62,463 nucleotides of DNA from an uncultured Verrucomicrobiota bacterium (GCA_946186275.1 CAMHMO010000007.1:1-62463), one strand, 5' to 3'. Numbered from the stretch's first letter, positions 36,994-46,468 are shown. The notes: generated by a model not told the origin, from the sequence alone. A program made the numbers and translations.

Positions 36994-38333
36994 TGGAGGA
37001 ACGGGGAAAAAGCACTGATTTTTCACGTCGCCGTTTATGCTTAAAACATGCTTGGTGCGCCCTTCTCGCGGTTTCGTTGCCGACGGCAAGTAATGCCCTG
37101 CGCGGCGAAGAGGGTTCGGGATTACCCGAAAACACTCACTCTGCCCCTAACGGCTCCGCTTTGTCCGCAAACACCGTTGCAAGTTCGGCAAATACGTCTG
37201 TTCCTGCCTCGGCAAACGGCTCGGGTTCGTCCTTAACGGGCATCACGGTACAGGACGCCGAGGCGAATTCTCCAAGTGCTGTCGGTACGCAAGCCGTTGC
37301 TTCCAACACGACGTCCTCTGTCGGAATTTCCGCTTCAAATACGGCAAGTCCGTTTCAAGCATCCGTCCTTCCGATAAAAACCGCTCCGACAAACACTTCC
37401 AACAGTGTTTCCCCGGCTTCACCAGTTACGACTTCGACAACGGCTTCGGGCATAATGCCCGCAACCGCAATAACCTCGGCGGCACCTTCGAGATCAACAG
37501 ACGCGACAACAGCCGCAACGGGTGTAACAGCTTCGGCGGTAACGGATGTTGCAATTTCGGCAAATCCCGCAACGGGAGCAATCACGAGTGCAACGAACGC
37601 AACGAATTCGATAACTCCCGCGGCAGGAACCGCTTCGGACACACCTCCGAACACCGCAAATCCGCCTCAAACGCCGCCGACACCGACAAACATCCCACTC
37701 GGTTTGGCGGCGGGTTCGGGCGCAAACAATGCCGCTCCAACGCCAGAAGAAGAGGAACCGCAGGATCTCGGGGATATTTTCGATCTGCGTCCGGCAGCGG
37801 AATTAAAAGTATCACTTTTGCCGTGGATCGTTGCGCTTTTGACGGTTCTTGCGGCGGTCGGTTTGTGGTTTTTGCTGAAACGGAAGCGGCGCGGAAAAGC
37901 GAAAAAAGAAAAACCGACGAAGTCGATCGATCCCTACGAAGCGGTTTTGCAGGCATTGAAGGAAGCTTCGAAAAAGCTGGACGTTACCAATCCGAAACCC
38001 TTTGCGTTTTTCCTGACCGATGCGGTGCGTTTATATCTGTCGCGCGTGTTTCGACTTCCCGCTCCCGAATGTACCACGCAGGAATTATTGCAACAACTGT
38101 CGTGGTGTACGGAATTGACGGACGATCTGAGAACGAACATCACGCAGTTTCTTCAACGATGCGATCTGGTAAAATTCACAACCATGCCGTTTGATGAACC
38201 TTTTTTGCTTCAACTGCACCAACAGGCGGAAGCGATTGTTGCCGCATCTCACGAAATCACCAAGCCCAAACCTGCGCCCGCCGCAACGTGTGTCGCGTCG
38301 TCATCCAAATCCGAAAAAATATCAAAAAAATGA
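36993..38333 (+). CDS. DUF4381-like membrane protein with long Ser/Thr/Ala-rich exported segment
   Basis: 446 residues from ATG 36993, which has a full AGGAGG site at 36977-36982. Residues 13-36 form a basic plus hydrophobic export signal (RRRLCLKHAWCALLAVSLPTASNA). About 40-255 is low-complexity, rich in Ala, Ser, Thr, Asn and Pro with repeats such as TTATGVTASAV and ITSATNATNSIT. One membrane segment follows near 273-292 (LLPWIVALLTVLAAVGLWFLL), then KRKRRGKAKKE and a cytoplasmic helical domain containing FAFFLTDAVRLYLSRVFRLPAPECTTQELL and FLQRCDLVKFTTMPFDE. That last part and its position between DUF58 and batA match the DUF4381 component of Bat operons. The exported low-complexity part is not typical of the family. 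Confidence 0.7.
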   Translation: MEERGKSTDFSRRRLCLKHAWCALLAVSLPTASNALRGEEGSGLPENTHSAPNGSALSANTVASSANTSVPASANGSGSSLTGITVQDAEANSPSAVGTQAVASNTTSSVGISASNTASPFQASVLPIKTAPTNTSNSVSPASPVTTSTTASGIMPATAITSAAPSRSTDATTAATGVTASAVTDVAISANPATGAITSATNATNSITPAAGTASDTPPNTANPPQTPPTPTNIPLGLAAGSGANNAAPTPEEEEPQDLGDIFDLRPAAELKVSLLPWIVALLTVLAAVGLWFLLKRKRRGKAKKEKPTKSIDPYEAVLQALKEASKKLDVTNPKPFAFFLTDAVRLYLSRVFRLPAPECTTQELLQQLSWCTELTDDLRTNITQFLQRCDLVKFTTMPFDEPFLLQLHQQAEAIVAASHEITKPKPAPAATCVASSSKSEKISKK

Positions 38334-38514
38334 ACCTTTATTTCAAATTTTACGGGTTGGAAACGACGAAAACACCTTCGGGCGCGGGAAGGACGATGTT
38401 TTTTTTCGTTAAAGTGCTTCGGCGGTTTTTTGACGCAGAGAAACCGCTCGAACGCTTCAAAACAAACCCGCAACCGCACTTTAAATCCTCAACCGCGCTT
38501 TGCGCCGCTTCGCA

Positions 38515-39465
38515 ATGACCAACGTCAGTTTTTCGTTCCATTACCCGTGGGTGTTGCTCGGTTTATTGCTGTTGCCGCTGTGGTATATGACGGCGTTTCG
38601 TGTGTGGCGCGCCAAACGTTTCATCACGCATTCGTCCGTACAGCCGTTTCAAAAATTAAAGGCTCAACCGCAACGCCTTCCGTTGCTGTTGCGAACGCTG
38701 GCACTGGCGAGCATTATTACCGCGTTGGCGCGCCCGCAGAGCGTTTATGAGGTCATTAACAATAATACAAACGGTGTGGACATGATGCTGGCGCTGGATT
38801 TATCGTCGTCCATGCTCATTCCCGATTTTACGGATGCCATGCGGCGGCGTACCACGCGTATCGAAGCCGCCAAGAACGTATTAAAGGACTTTATTGAACA
38901 ACGCGACAGCGATCGCATCGGACTGGTTTCGTTCGCGCGTTATCCCTATCTCGTCAGCCCCTTGACCCTCAACCACGAATGGCTGTTGCAAAATTTAAAG
39001 CGTCTGAACGCCGGCTCTATCGAAGACGGAACCGCCATCGGAAGCGCCGTCACCATGTGCCTGAACCGCCTGAAGGAATTGACCGCCAAAACGCGCCTCA
39101 TCATTCTTCTGACGGACGGTGTCAATAACTTCGGCGACGTCACGCCGACGCTGGCGGCAACGATTGCCAAGAGTTTTCAGACGAAAATTTACGCCATCAT
39201 GATCGGCAACGACCAGGTATTCCCGACGGATGAACAAACGCTGGCATCAATGGCGGAAACCACGGGCGGACGTTTTTATCGCGCGTACGACATGAAAAGT
39301 CTGCAGGGCGTTTATAAAGAAATCGATCAGTTGGAAAAGACGGAGGTCGAAACGGAGAGCACCAAGACCTACGGCGAGCTGTTTCTCTACTGCCTCTATG
39401 TCGCTGCAGCTTTACTGTCCGCGGAATTTTTTCTTAAAACCCGCCGTTATCGGATTGTCGCATGA
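38515..39465 (+). CDS. batA: BatA-type von Willebrand factor A membrane protein
   Basis: 316 residues from the ATG at 38515. Two N-terminal membrane segments (YPWVLLGLLLLPLWYMTAF and LLLRTLALASIITALARPQ), then the VWA domain with metal-site MLALDLSSSML near 93-101, RIEAAKNVLKDFIEQRDSDRIGLVSFA and LIILLTDGVNNFGDV, and a C-terminal membrane segment (GELFLYCLYVAAALLSAEFF). The ARPQ after the second helix is typical of BatA. Bat proteins were first described for aerotolerance in Bacteroides, though their biochemical role is unresolved. It overlaps batB by 4 bases (ATGA). Confidence 0.9.
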   Translation: MTNVSFSFHYPWVLLGLLLLPLWYMTAFRVWRAKRFITHSSVQPFQKLKAQPQRLPLLLRTLALASIITALARPQSVYEVINNNTNGVDMMLALDLSSSMLIPDFTDAMRRRTTRIEAAKNVLKDFIEQRDSDRIGLVSFARYPYLVSPLTLNHEWLLQNLKRLNAGSIEDGTAIGSAVTMCLNRLKELTAKTRLIILLTDGVNNFGDVTPTLAATIAKSFQTKIYAIMIGNDQVFPTDEQTLASMAETTGGRFYRAYDMKSLQGVYKEIDQLEKTEVETESTKTYGELFLYCLYVAAALLSAEFFLKTRRYRIVA

Positions 39466-40478
39466 CCTTTGTTAATCTCAGTTTCGGTCTTATCCTCCTC
39501 ATCACCTGCCTGGAAAGTCTTTTCACGCTTTGGCGAAGCCGTCGCAAACGAAAAAAGCTTTTGGCACAGTGGGGCAGTGTTGTTCCGTACGAACCAACCC
39601 GCATCCAAAAATGGCGTTCGCGGTTGCGAACCCTCTGTTTGTGCGTCGCCGCCGTTTGTTTCTGCATTGCCGCCGCCCGCCCGCAGTGGGGCTTTAAAAT
39701 GGAGCGCCGTCAGCACGTCGGCGTGAACATTTTATTCGCGATTGATACCTCCAAAAGCATGCTGGCAACCGACGTGCGTCCCAATCGCCTTGAGTTGGCA
39801 AAAATGAGCATTTTGGAACTGTTAAAGTCCATTCGCGGCGCACACGTCGGACTGATTGCCTTTGCCGGGACTGCCTTTTTGCAATGCCCGTCCACCAACG
39901 ACATCGGCGCGTTTAAAGCCGCCCTGAGCGTTCTGGACGTGAACACCATCAAGCGCGGCGGTACGAATTTATCGGCGGCAATGAATATGTCCCTGGAACT
40001 GTTTGACGACCAGGCGAACCATAAGCAGATTATTCTGTTAACGGACGGCGAAAATTTGGCGGGCGACGTTTTGAAGACCGCCAAAAAACTGGCGTCGCGC
40101 GGCATCGTCGTGCATACGGTCGGCATCGGAACGCCGAACGGCAGTACCATCAGCCTGCCGACCGGCAAAGGCATCGGAGGCGGGTTTTTAAAAGATCCGA
40201 GCGGGAAAGTCGTGATTACGAAGCTGGACGAAAAAACGCTCAAATCCGTTGCCGAAATCACCAAAGGCTTTTATGCACCGCTCGGAAATGCCGGCGACGG
40301 GTTGCAGGTGATTTACAATCTGGCACTCAAAAATTTGCCGAAGGAAAGCTTTGAAAGCCTGGAGAAAGTGCCGATCGAACGCTACGGCTGGTTTTTGGGC
40401 GCGGCACTGCTGTTTTTGGCACTGGAACCGTTGCTGTATTCGTGGAAACCGCTTAAAAAGAAAGGCAAACGCGCATGA
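39462..40478 (+). CDS. batB: BatB-type von Willebrand factor A membrane protein
   Basis: 338 residues. Layout is the same as BatA: an N-terminal membrane helix (LSFGLILLITCLESLFTLW), RRKRKKLLAQW, a second helix ending in AAARPQWG, and a VWA domain with FAIDTSKSML near 92-101, RLELAKMSILELLKSIRGAHVGLIAFAGTAFLQCP, KRGGTNLSAAMNMSLELF and IILLTDGEN. It ends with the membrane helix YGWFLGAALLFLALEPLLY. The metal-binding DxSxS is complete, unlike in the DUF58 protein. It overlaps both neighbours by 4 bases, so translation of batA, batB and batC is coupled. BatA and BatB probably form a pair in the inner membrane. Confidence 0.92.
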   Translation: MTFVNLSFGLILLITCLESLFTLWRSRRKRKKLLAQWGSVVPYEPTRIQKWRSRLRTLCLCVAAVCFCIAAARPQWGFKMERRQHVGVNILFAIDTSKSMLATDVRPNRLELAKMSILELLKSIRGAHVGLIAFAGTAFLQCPSTNDIGAFKAALSVLDVNTIKRGGTNLSAAMNMSLELFDDQANHKQIILLTDGENLAGDVLKTAKKLASRGIVVHTVGIGTPNGSTISLPTGKGIGGGFLKDPSGKVVITKLDEKTLKSVAEITKGFYAPLGNAGDGLQVIYNLALKNLPKESFESLEKVPIERYGWFLGAALLFLALEPLLYSWKPLKKKGKRA

Positions 40479-41410
40479 AACCGCTTGCGTTAAGCGTATT
40501 GCTTCTTGTCGTCGGGCTTCTTCGGTTCGAGATACCCGCGTCTGCGGTCGAAAATAATGCCCAAAAATTGCCTCAAAAGATTGCGAAAGCGAACAAAGGC
40601 GGTTCCGCAGATAATGTTGTCGGTAAAAAATCTGTCGCAATGCCCTCCGTGGGAGGTATGACCGTACCGAATGCCGCCGTTATTCCGAACGGATTGCCCG
40701 TCCCACCGTCCGATGTCGCGTCGCCGAACGCTCCCGCTCCGAATGCCGAACCGAAGGAAATCAAAAACCTGAAATCCTATTGCAAGCATCACCCGAACGA
40801 CTGGGAGGGCTTTTACAATTTGGGCATCGAACAGTACAAATTGATGGATTACAATGCCGCGCAACAATCCTTTTCACAGGCGTTGCAGAACTGTTCCGAT
40901 CCGAAGGAGCAGGAGAAAATTTTCTACAATCTCGGCAACGCGGGCTTTCGTTTTTCGCAGTCCCAATCGGTCGACCAACAGGTGCTCGGTTTTAAGGAAA
41001 GCCTGCAAAATTACGAAAACGCGCTTGCCATCAATAAAGAGGCAAAGGATACGCAACACAACATCGAGGTCGTGAAGCGTTATCTGAAGCGGGCGGAGAA
41101 ACAGCAACAGCAGGAGCAACAGAACAAGAAGGACGATAAAAAGGACAACAACAAAAAGCTGACCAACATGGAAAAAGACAACGATGCGTCCGACAACAAG
41201 GATAAGGACAAGGACAAGGATAAAGATAAAGACGACAAAGACGACCCGAAAAACGACCAACAAAACAACCAGGGCGACAAAGATGTTGATTTGGAGCAAA
41301 AAGAAATGGATAATATCCTTAACCGCGCAAAGAAAGTCGAAAAGATGTTGCCTCCGTCTTCTTTAAATCCGCAATCGGGCGGCAAGGATCCCGTCATTCG
41401 CGATTGGTAA
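40475..41410 (+). CDS. batC: BatC-like TPR protein with Lys/Asp repeat tail
   Basis: 311 residues. An N-terminal signal peptide (MKPLALSVLLLVVGLLRFEIPASAVE) is followed by a Pro/Ala/Asn-rich spacer to about residue 105, then TPR helices (DWEGFYNLGIEQYKLMDYNAAQQSFSQALQNC, KEQEKIFYNLGNAGFR, GFKESLQNYENALAINKEAKDTQHNIEVVKRYL). The tail is very polar: Gln/Lys-rich then KDKDKDKDKDD repeats, encoded by near-identical hexamers, and QQNNQGDKDVDLEQKEMDNIL. It is presumably periplasmic. TPR plus acidic-basic tail between batB and batD is the standard BatC arrangement. Confidence 0.88.
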   Translation: MKPLALSVLLLVVGLLRFEIPASAVENNAQKLPQKIAKANKGGSADNVVGKKSVAMPSVGGMTVPNAAVIPNGLPVPPSDVASPNAPAPNAEPKEIKNLKSYCKHHPNDWEGFYNLGIEQYKLMDYNAAQQSFSQALQNCSDPKEQEKIFYNLGNAGFRFSQSQSVDQQVLGFKESLQNYENALAINKEAKDTQHNIEVVKRYLKRAEKQQQQEQQNKKDDKKDNNKKLTNMEKDNDASDNKDKDKDKDKDKDDKDDPKNDQQNNQGDKDVDLEQKEMDNILNRAKKVEKMLPPSSLNPQSGGKDPVIRDW

Positions 41411-41411
41411 T

Positions 41412-43178
41412 ATGAAAAAAACGCTTGTTTTTCTGTTTTGGATTGCGATCGCACCGCTGTTCGGAGCGGATGCCCCGAGAATTCATTTCGTAACGGACGT
41501 ACAGCCGAACCCGGTCGTTGTCGGAGAATCGGCGCGTTTTACGGTCGTTGCCGATGCGAACATACAAGACGATTATCCGTTTTCGCCGTTTGAGACAACA
41601 GATGGCATTCAGTTGGGACTTTCAGGCGTATCTTGGGAAAGTCGCAACATTAACGGCGAAGAAACCGCATTGACAATGTGGACGTTCGATTTGCAGGTAC
41701 CTGCGGCGGGAACGTTCACCATACCCGAAACGGAAGCAACCATCGACGGAAAAACCTTCAAAGTCCCCGCAACGGAATTTACCGCCAAGGAAGATCCGAA
41801 ACCGAAAACTCCGGCGCCGTCGACACCCAAAAAACCGGCTCTTTCGCCCATCGATACGAAGTTTGTTTTGGCGGGATCCTTCCCGAACCGCTGGTACGTC
41901 GGTCAATGCTGTCCGGCGAACATTCAGTTGCTGATCGGCTCCTCCGTCCGCGGACAGTTGACCAGCTATCCGCAAAAGGACGGCGACAAATTCTCCGCTT
42001 CGCAATTGCTGTCGGATCCGCAAAAGAACACGGTGCATCGCGACGGGCGCGCCTACGCCGCCTTCGAATGGTCGACGTTGCTTACGGCGTTGCAGTCGGG
42101 AACGGGGGCGCTTTCGTTTGCCGTCAACATGGAGCTGGAACGACCGATGATGACGGGCGGTCTGTTCGATGATGACGATCCGATCAACATGCTGACGAAA
42201 GGGCTCGGCGTACGTTCCGTGGAACCGCGAACGCTGTCGACGGATCGAAAAACCGTCAATATTCTGCCGTTGCCGACACCGCAACCGCAAAACTTTACGG
42301 AAGCCATCGGGGAATTCCAACTGCTTCCGCCGAAAATGCTCGAAAAGGAATTCATCCAAAACGAACCGATGACATTGGTGGTCGACGTCACGGGAAGCGG
42401 CAATTTCGAAGCCATCCGCGCACCGAAGTTGGTATGCCCCGACGATCAATGGCGCACCTACGAACCGCAAATGAATTTTGAGGCAAAAGACAAGCTCGGA
42501 TACGAGGGCACCATTCACTTTACCTACACGCTGGTACCGTTGAAAGACGGAAACGTACCGTTGCCAACCGTCGAATTTTGTTATTTTCAACCGATTAAAG
42601 GTCAGTACGAAACGCTGACATCCGTTCCGGAAACGCTCTCGGTCAAACCCGCCATTCGTCAATTTTCGCCATCGAGCGTTACGTCGCCGACCGACGCTCC
42701 GACGAAGGCAAAACCGAAGCCTGCCGTACAACACGAACACACAATCACCATGGAGCCGATTACGCAGGTCTCGGCGCCGTCGTCGTTGGTCTTCTGGGCA
42801 ATCCAGTGTCTCATCGGAATCATCCTGTTCCTCGGAACATTGTGTTATCGCAAGACGCACACGACGAAATACGTTGCGCAGAAGGCATCCAAACAGCAGT
42901 CGAACACACTGCGTAAAGCGTTGGATGAGGCATTTGCGAAGAAGGACGGCGCGGCGGTGTATGCGGCGGCGCATGCGTGGATTGAATTCGTGTTAAAGCA
43001 AAAGCAGACGTCCGTTGACGCGCTGTTGCAAAACCCGCAGTGTCCGTTATCGGATGCACAGAAAAATCAACTGCGAACCTTGGAACAAACCTATCAACAA
43101 AGCCGTTTCGGGTGTATGAAGATTGACTGTCCGAGTTCGTTGGATGAAATTCTGAAACTGTTGGAGACACTTTCATGA
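41412..43178 (+). CDS. batD: BatD-like protein
   Basis: 588 residues. Signal peptide MKKTLVFLFWIAIAPLFGADA, then a long periplasmic beta-rich part with family features VQPNPVVVGESARFTVVADAN, NGEETALTMWTFDLQVPAAGTFTIPETEATIDGKTF, LVVDVTGSGNFEAIRAPKL and LGYEGTIHFTYTLVPLKDGNVPLPTVEFCYF. One membrane helix near 457-478 (LVFWAIQCLIGIILFLGTLCY), then a cytoplasmic helical region (LRKALDEAFAKKDGAAVYAAAHAWIEFVLKQ). The mix of bacterial Ig-like domains and a C-terminal anchor is typical of BatD/oxygen-tolerance proteins. The start lies 1 base after the batC stop; the stop overlaps batE. Confidence 0.9.
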   Translation: MKKTLVFLFWIAIAPLFGADAPRIHFVTDVQPNPVVVGESARFTVVADANIQDDYPFSPFETTDGIQLGLSGVSWESRNINGEETALTMWTFDLQVPAAGTFTIPETEATIDGKTFKVPATEFTAKEDPKPKTPAPSTPKKPALSPIDTKFVLAGSFPNRWYVGQCCPANIQLLIGSSVRGQLTSYPQKDGDKFSASQLLSDPQKNTVHRDGRAYAAFEWSTLLTALQSGTGALSFAVNMELERPMMTGGLFDDDDPINMLTKGLGVRSVEPRTLSTDRKTVNILPLPTPQPQNFTEAIGEFQLLPPKMLEKEFIQNEPMTLVVDVTGSGNFEAIRAPKLVCPDDQWRTYEPQMNFEAKDKLGYEGTIHFTYTLVPLKDGNVPLPTVEFCYFQPIKGQYETLTSVPETLSVKPAIRQFSPSSVTSPTDAPTKAKPKPAVQHEHTITMEPITQVSAPSSLVFWAIQCLIGIILFLGTLCYRKTHTTKYVAQKASKQQSNTLRKALDEAFAKKDGAAVYAAAHAWIEFVLKQKQTSVDALLQNPQCPLSDAQKNQLRTLEQTYQQSRFGCMKIDCPSSLDEILKLLETLS

Positions 43179-44161
43179 GGATGTTTTTTAAAATGTTACG
43201 AAGGCTTTTTCAACGTTTCGAAGGGGCGGATGCACAAAACCCGTCCGACGGGCAGATTGGGGTCATCCGTTATCTTCCAAAGGGCTCTGAAATAAGGGGA
43301 AATGTGATCGGCAATACAGGGGACTGTTGGGAAAGTGCCAAAAATCGCTCTCTCAACCCGATTTTTTCTTTCCTTCGGAGACATTTCCGTTGCTTGATGG
43401 CTCTTTTCGGCAAAAAATTCCCGTTCTCCAACCCGTTGCGGATCGCCATGGTACTCGGAACGTTCTGTCTCACCGTCAATCTGCATGCCGATGCCCTGTC
43501 GGAAGCGCGACAGTTGGCACAGATCGGGAACGGGTATTTCGGCGAAAAAAAGTTCGACCTTGCCGTCGAGTCTTACCAAAAAGCTTTGGCACTCGTAAAA
43601 AGTCCGCAGTTGTATCACAACCTGGGTCAAACGTACGCGAACCTTTCCAAGCCGGGACATGCGTTGGCGTGTTTTTTAAAAGCCGAAACGCTCAAACCGC
43701 GTTGGGCACTCAATAAAAAAGCGCTTACGGAACTTTTCGAGGAATATCCCGGTCTTTCGAAACCGCCGTTCCCGTTGTACTATACGGCATTTCGGGTACT
43801 TTCCAAATGCACCTGGTGTTGGAGTTGCGCCGCGTTTTTCTGGATTTTCGTCGGTTTTGCGCTGTATCATTGTGTCGTAAAGAAAAGCAAAGTTCTCTTA
43901 ACATTCGCCGTAATGTGTTGCGGTTGTTTCGTCGTAACTTTGGCGCTGATTTTCCTGAACAAACCGTACGAAAATCTTTGTCTGTTGCCGGAAAAGACCG
44001 TCGGGCATTACGCACCCGGCGACAACAGTCCGATGCGTTACGACTGGGCGGCGGGCACCTGTTGCAAAATTCGTTCCGAAGCGGCGGATTTTTATTTTGT
44101 CAGCACGCTCAACCAAGAGGACGGTTGGGTAAAAAAGGATGCATTGATCCCGCTCAACTGA
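43175..44161 (+). CDS. batE: BatE-like TPR/SH3 protein
   Basis: 328 residues if started at the ATGA overlap with batD. Residues 75-105 look like an export signal (MALFGKKFPFSNPLRIAMVLGTFCLTVNLHADA), so translation may instead begin at the ATG at 43397; the first 74 residues are arginine-rich and match nothing. TPR repeats follow (GNGYFGEKKFDLAVESYQKALALVKSPQLYHNLGQTYANL, GHALACFLKAETLKPRW). Two membrane helices (CWSCAAFFWIFVGFALYHCVV and LLTFAVMCCGCFVVTLALIFL) precede an SH3-like end (DGWVKKDALIPL). This order of TPR, two helices and SH3 identifies BatE. murJ begins 4 bases downstream. Confidence 0.85.
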   Translation: MRMFFKMLRRLFQRFEGADAQNPSDGQIGVIRYLPKGSEIRGNVIGNTGDCWESAKNRSLNPIFSFLRRHFRCLMALFGKKFPFSNPLRIAMVLGTFCLTVNLHADALSEARQLAQIGNGYFGEKKFDLAVESYQKALALVKSPQLYHNLGQTYANLSKPGHALACFLKAETLKPRWALNKKALTELFEEYPGLSKPPFPLYYTAFRVLSKCTWCWSCAAFFWIFVGFALYHCVVKKSKVLLTFAVMCCGCFVVTLALIFLNKPYENLCLLPEKTVGHYAPGDNSPMRYDWAAGTCCKIRSEAADFYFVSTLNQEDGWVKKDALIPLN

Positions 44162-44165
44162 CGCA

Positions 44166-45686
44166 ATGAGCGCCCTGCTCAAGCTGATGACGGGGACTCT
44201 CTGTTCGCGCATTCTGGGGTTTTTAAGGGACATTGTTTTTTTCGCCGTTCTGGGATCTTCGCGGGAAGCCTCCGCATTTTTAATCGCCTTCGCGCTTCCG
44301 AATTTATTCCGTCGGTTGTGCGGCGAAGGGGCTCTGAGTGCCGCGTTTATTCCCGTTTTCGCGCAACGTTACGCGCAAAAACCACAGACGGTCGGCGATT
44401 TTTTGAACCGTTTCTTCACGCGCTTCGGCGTTTGGCTGGGACTTGCCGTCGGTGTCGGAATGCTTGCCACGGGTATCGGGCAAACAATAACAATGTCGCT
44501 AAAATGGCAAACGGTACTGTTTTTGACCTTGTTAATGTTGCCGTATTTATGGTTCATTTGCACCGCGGCGTTGCTGAACGGCGCACTGAATGTACTTAAT
44601 AAATTCTCGCTGACGGCATTTTCGCCCGTTTTGCTGAATTGCTCCTTTCTCGTCGGTCTTGCCCTGTGCCCGCTGTGCGAAACACCGCATACGCAGGTTT
44701 CGCTGTTGTCCGTCTGCGTGGTCATCGGCGGTTTTTGGCAGTACTTTCTCCCGAAACTTCAACTAAGACGCAACGGCTTTCGGTTAAAGTTCCGTTTGGA
44801 AAGCGACGAAGACGTCATGCGCGTCGGACAATTATTTCTGCCGGGCGTTTTCGGAGCGGCGGTGTTTCAGCTGAATGCACTGCTCGGGCGTTTCTTCGCC
44901 TACACGGTCGATGACGGCGGTGCGTCATTTCTGTATCTTGCCAATCGTTTTCTCGAATTGCCGCTCGGGTTGTTTTCGTTCTCGATTTTTTCGGTCGTTT
45001 TTCCGCAACTGTCATTGTTAATTGCCAAAGACGACGCCCGTTCCGCAAGGGTCTTGCTTCAAAACGGCATCCGTCTGTTGCTGTTGCTTCTTATCCCCGC
45101 CGCAATCGGGCTGTTTATCCTTGCGGAACCAATTTTGGATCTCTGCTTTCGTTGGGGAAAATTCTCGCAAACCGACATTCGGCAGGTCGTGCCGTTGCTG
45201 AAAATTTTCGCCGTTGGTCTGCCTTTATTCGGGGTAACGGCACTGTTCGCACGCATCTTTTACGCGCATAAAGATACCAAAACGCCCGTGAAGATTTCCG
45301 TTTATACCCTTGTTGCCTACGTACTTTGCGCCGTTCTTTTGATGAAACCGTTCGGCGTCGCGGGTCTCGCACTCGCTTCGGTTTTAAGCAACGTCCTTCA
45401 ATGGTTTCTGCAAATTTATTTTCTGCATCAAAAATATCCCGACCTCCGCGGTATGTTGCGAGTTCTCCGAAAATTACCGTGGCTCGGCTTTATTTTATTC
45501 ACAATTTTCCTTTATTTTTCCTCAAACGCCCTCCCGTTGTCGTGCGATAAAATCCGCGATGCGTTGCGTTTAGGCACGTTAATAACCGCCGCCGTTGCGT
45601 TTTACCTTGTTTTATTAAGAGTTTTTGACAAAACGTCGTTTCGACAACTGATACGGTTTCGGTTGGATGCGAAGACGGGGATGTAG
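44166..45686 (+). CDS. murJ: Lipid II flippase MurJ
   Basis: 506 residues, 13-14 hydrophobic segments of the MviN family. It flips lipid II across the inner membrane for peptidoglycan synthesis. The conserved N-terminus SRILGFLRDIVFFAVLGSSREASAFLIAFALPNLFRRLCGEGALSAAFIPVF matches the family closely, including the RxxGxxRD segment and the FRRLxxEGAxxxAFxP motif. GVFGAAVFQLNALLGRFFA, YLANRFLELPLGLFSFSIFSVVFPQLS and VTALFARIFYAHKDTKTPVKISVYTL are also characteristic. Its presence with rodA indicates that a peptidoglycan-like wall or septal material is still made. It follows batE by 4 bases and is probably co-transcribed; its stop lies 4 bases from convergent trmB. Confidence 0.95.
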   Translation: MSALLKLMTGTLCSRILGFLRDIVFFAVLGSSREASAFLIAFALPNLFRRLCGEGALSAAFIPVFAQRYAQKPQTVGDFLNRFFTRFGVWLGLAVGVGMLATGIGQTITMSLKWQTVLFLTLLMLPYLWFICTAALLNGALNVLNKFSLTAFSPVLLNCSFLVGLALCPLCETPHTQVSLLSVCVVIGGFWQYFLPKLQLRRNGFRLKFRLESDEDVMRVGQLFLPGVFGAAVFQLNALLGRFFAYTVDDGGASFLYLANRFLELPLGLFSFSIFSVVFPQLSLLIAKDDARSARVLLQNGIRLLLLLLIPAAIGLFILAEPILDLCFRWGKFSQTDIRQVVPLLKIFAVGLPLFGVTALFARIFYAHKDTKTPVKISVYTLVAYVLCAVLLMKPFGVAGLALASVLSNVLQWFLQIYFLHQKYPDLRGMLRVLRKLPWLGFILFTIFLYFSSNALPLSCDKIRDALRLGTLITAAVAFYLVLLRVFDKTSFRQLIRFRLDAKTGM

Positions 45687-45690
45687 CGTC

Positions 45691-46323
45691 TTAAATACAA
45701 ACCGGCTCCGTCGTATTGTCCGCCGCCGGCTCACCTGCCTTCACACACGCAAACACCGCATGTTTTCCGTTTCGCCCCGTGCGCTCGGCAAAAATCGTCT
45801 CGACCGTATAAAGATGTTCGTCGGTTTGTTCCCAATTCGGATGTTGCGCGACACACTCGCAAACCGCTTCGAAGTAATCGCCGTCGTCGGTTTCAAAATG
45901 CAACCGCGCATTCGGAACGACACACTTTGATAATTGCGACAAAAACGCTTCCTGCAACAGCCGATGCTTGTGATGGCGTTTTTTCGGCCACGGATCGGGG
46001 TAAAAGATGAGAATTTCGTTCCACAAAAAACCGATCGGCAGACATTCGAGTAATTCCTCCGCGCGCGCTTTCAGAAAGTGAACATTCGATACTTCCGCCC
46101 GTTGCGCTTTGCGTTCCGCCGCCGCCAGACGTTGCGCAATCAAATCAATTCCCAGGCAAAACCGTTCCACATACATTTGCGCGTAACGCACCAGAAAGTG
46201 TCCGTGCCCGCAACCGATTTCCAGGGTTTTGTAAATTTCTCCCGTCGGCAATAATTGCAGCAGTTTTTCCCTCAATGCCGCTTTGCGTGCGGCGGTTTGT
46301 GCTTCGTAGACTTCCCGCGTCAT
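45691..46323 (-). CDS. trmB: tRNA (guanine46-N7)-methyltransferase
   Basis: 210 residues. It methylates G46 in the tRNA variable loop using S-adenosylmethionine. The SAM-binding motif is TLEIGCGHGHFLVRYA near 33-48, then LGIDLIAQRLAAAERKAQ, VHFLKARAEELLECLP, and the family-specific ILIFYPDPWPKKRHHKHRLLQEAFL (YPDPWPKxRHxKRR). HFETDDGDYFEAVCE (usually FKTDNxxLF) follows. The C-terminal TGRNGKHAVFACV is slightly different from the usual kGxxIyrl. The ATG at 46323 is 145 bases from divergent giant protein 1, whose promoter lies in this gap. Confidence 0.93.
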   Translation of the reverse strand: MTREVYEAQTAARKAALREKLLQLLPTGEIYKTLEIGCGHGHFLVRYAQMYVERFCLGIDLIAQRLAAAERKAQRAEVSNVHFLKARAEELLECLPIGFLWNEILIFYPDPWPKKRHHKHRLLQEAFLSQLSKCVVPNARLHFETDDGDYFEAVCECVAQHPNWEQTDEHLYTVETIFAERTGRNGKHAVFACVKAGEPAADNTTEPVCI

Positions 46324-46411
46324 CTTGTTTTTTCAAAAGAATTTAATAATAATAAAATCATGTCCGATATATCCAAGTAACGAAATGTTAAAAAAAATCT
46401 TTAAAAAACAC

Positions 46412-46439
46412 TTGACATGATTTTCCTTTCCCCGAAAAT
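46412..46439 (+). promoter_or_regulatory. Sigma-70-type promoter for giant protein 1
   Basis: A perfect -35 box TTGACA (46412-46417) is followed after 16 bases by GAAAAT (46434-46439), four of six matches to TATAAT. It lies 30 bases before the ATG at 46469, in an A-rich gap. Confidence 0.45.
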
Positions 46440-46468
46440 AGGTAGCAGTGTAAAGAAAGTTTAAACAT

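Noticed and set aside
41195-41260. CRISPR-like or microsatellite array in batC
   Set aside because: The repeated hexamers encode the Lys/Asp tail of BatC and have no spacers.
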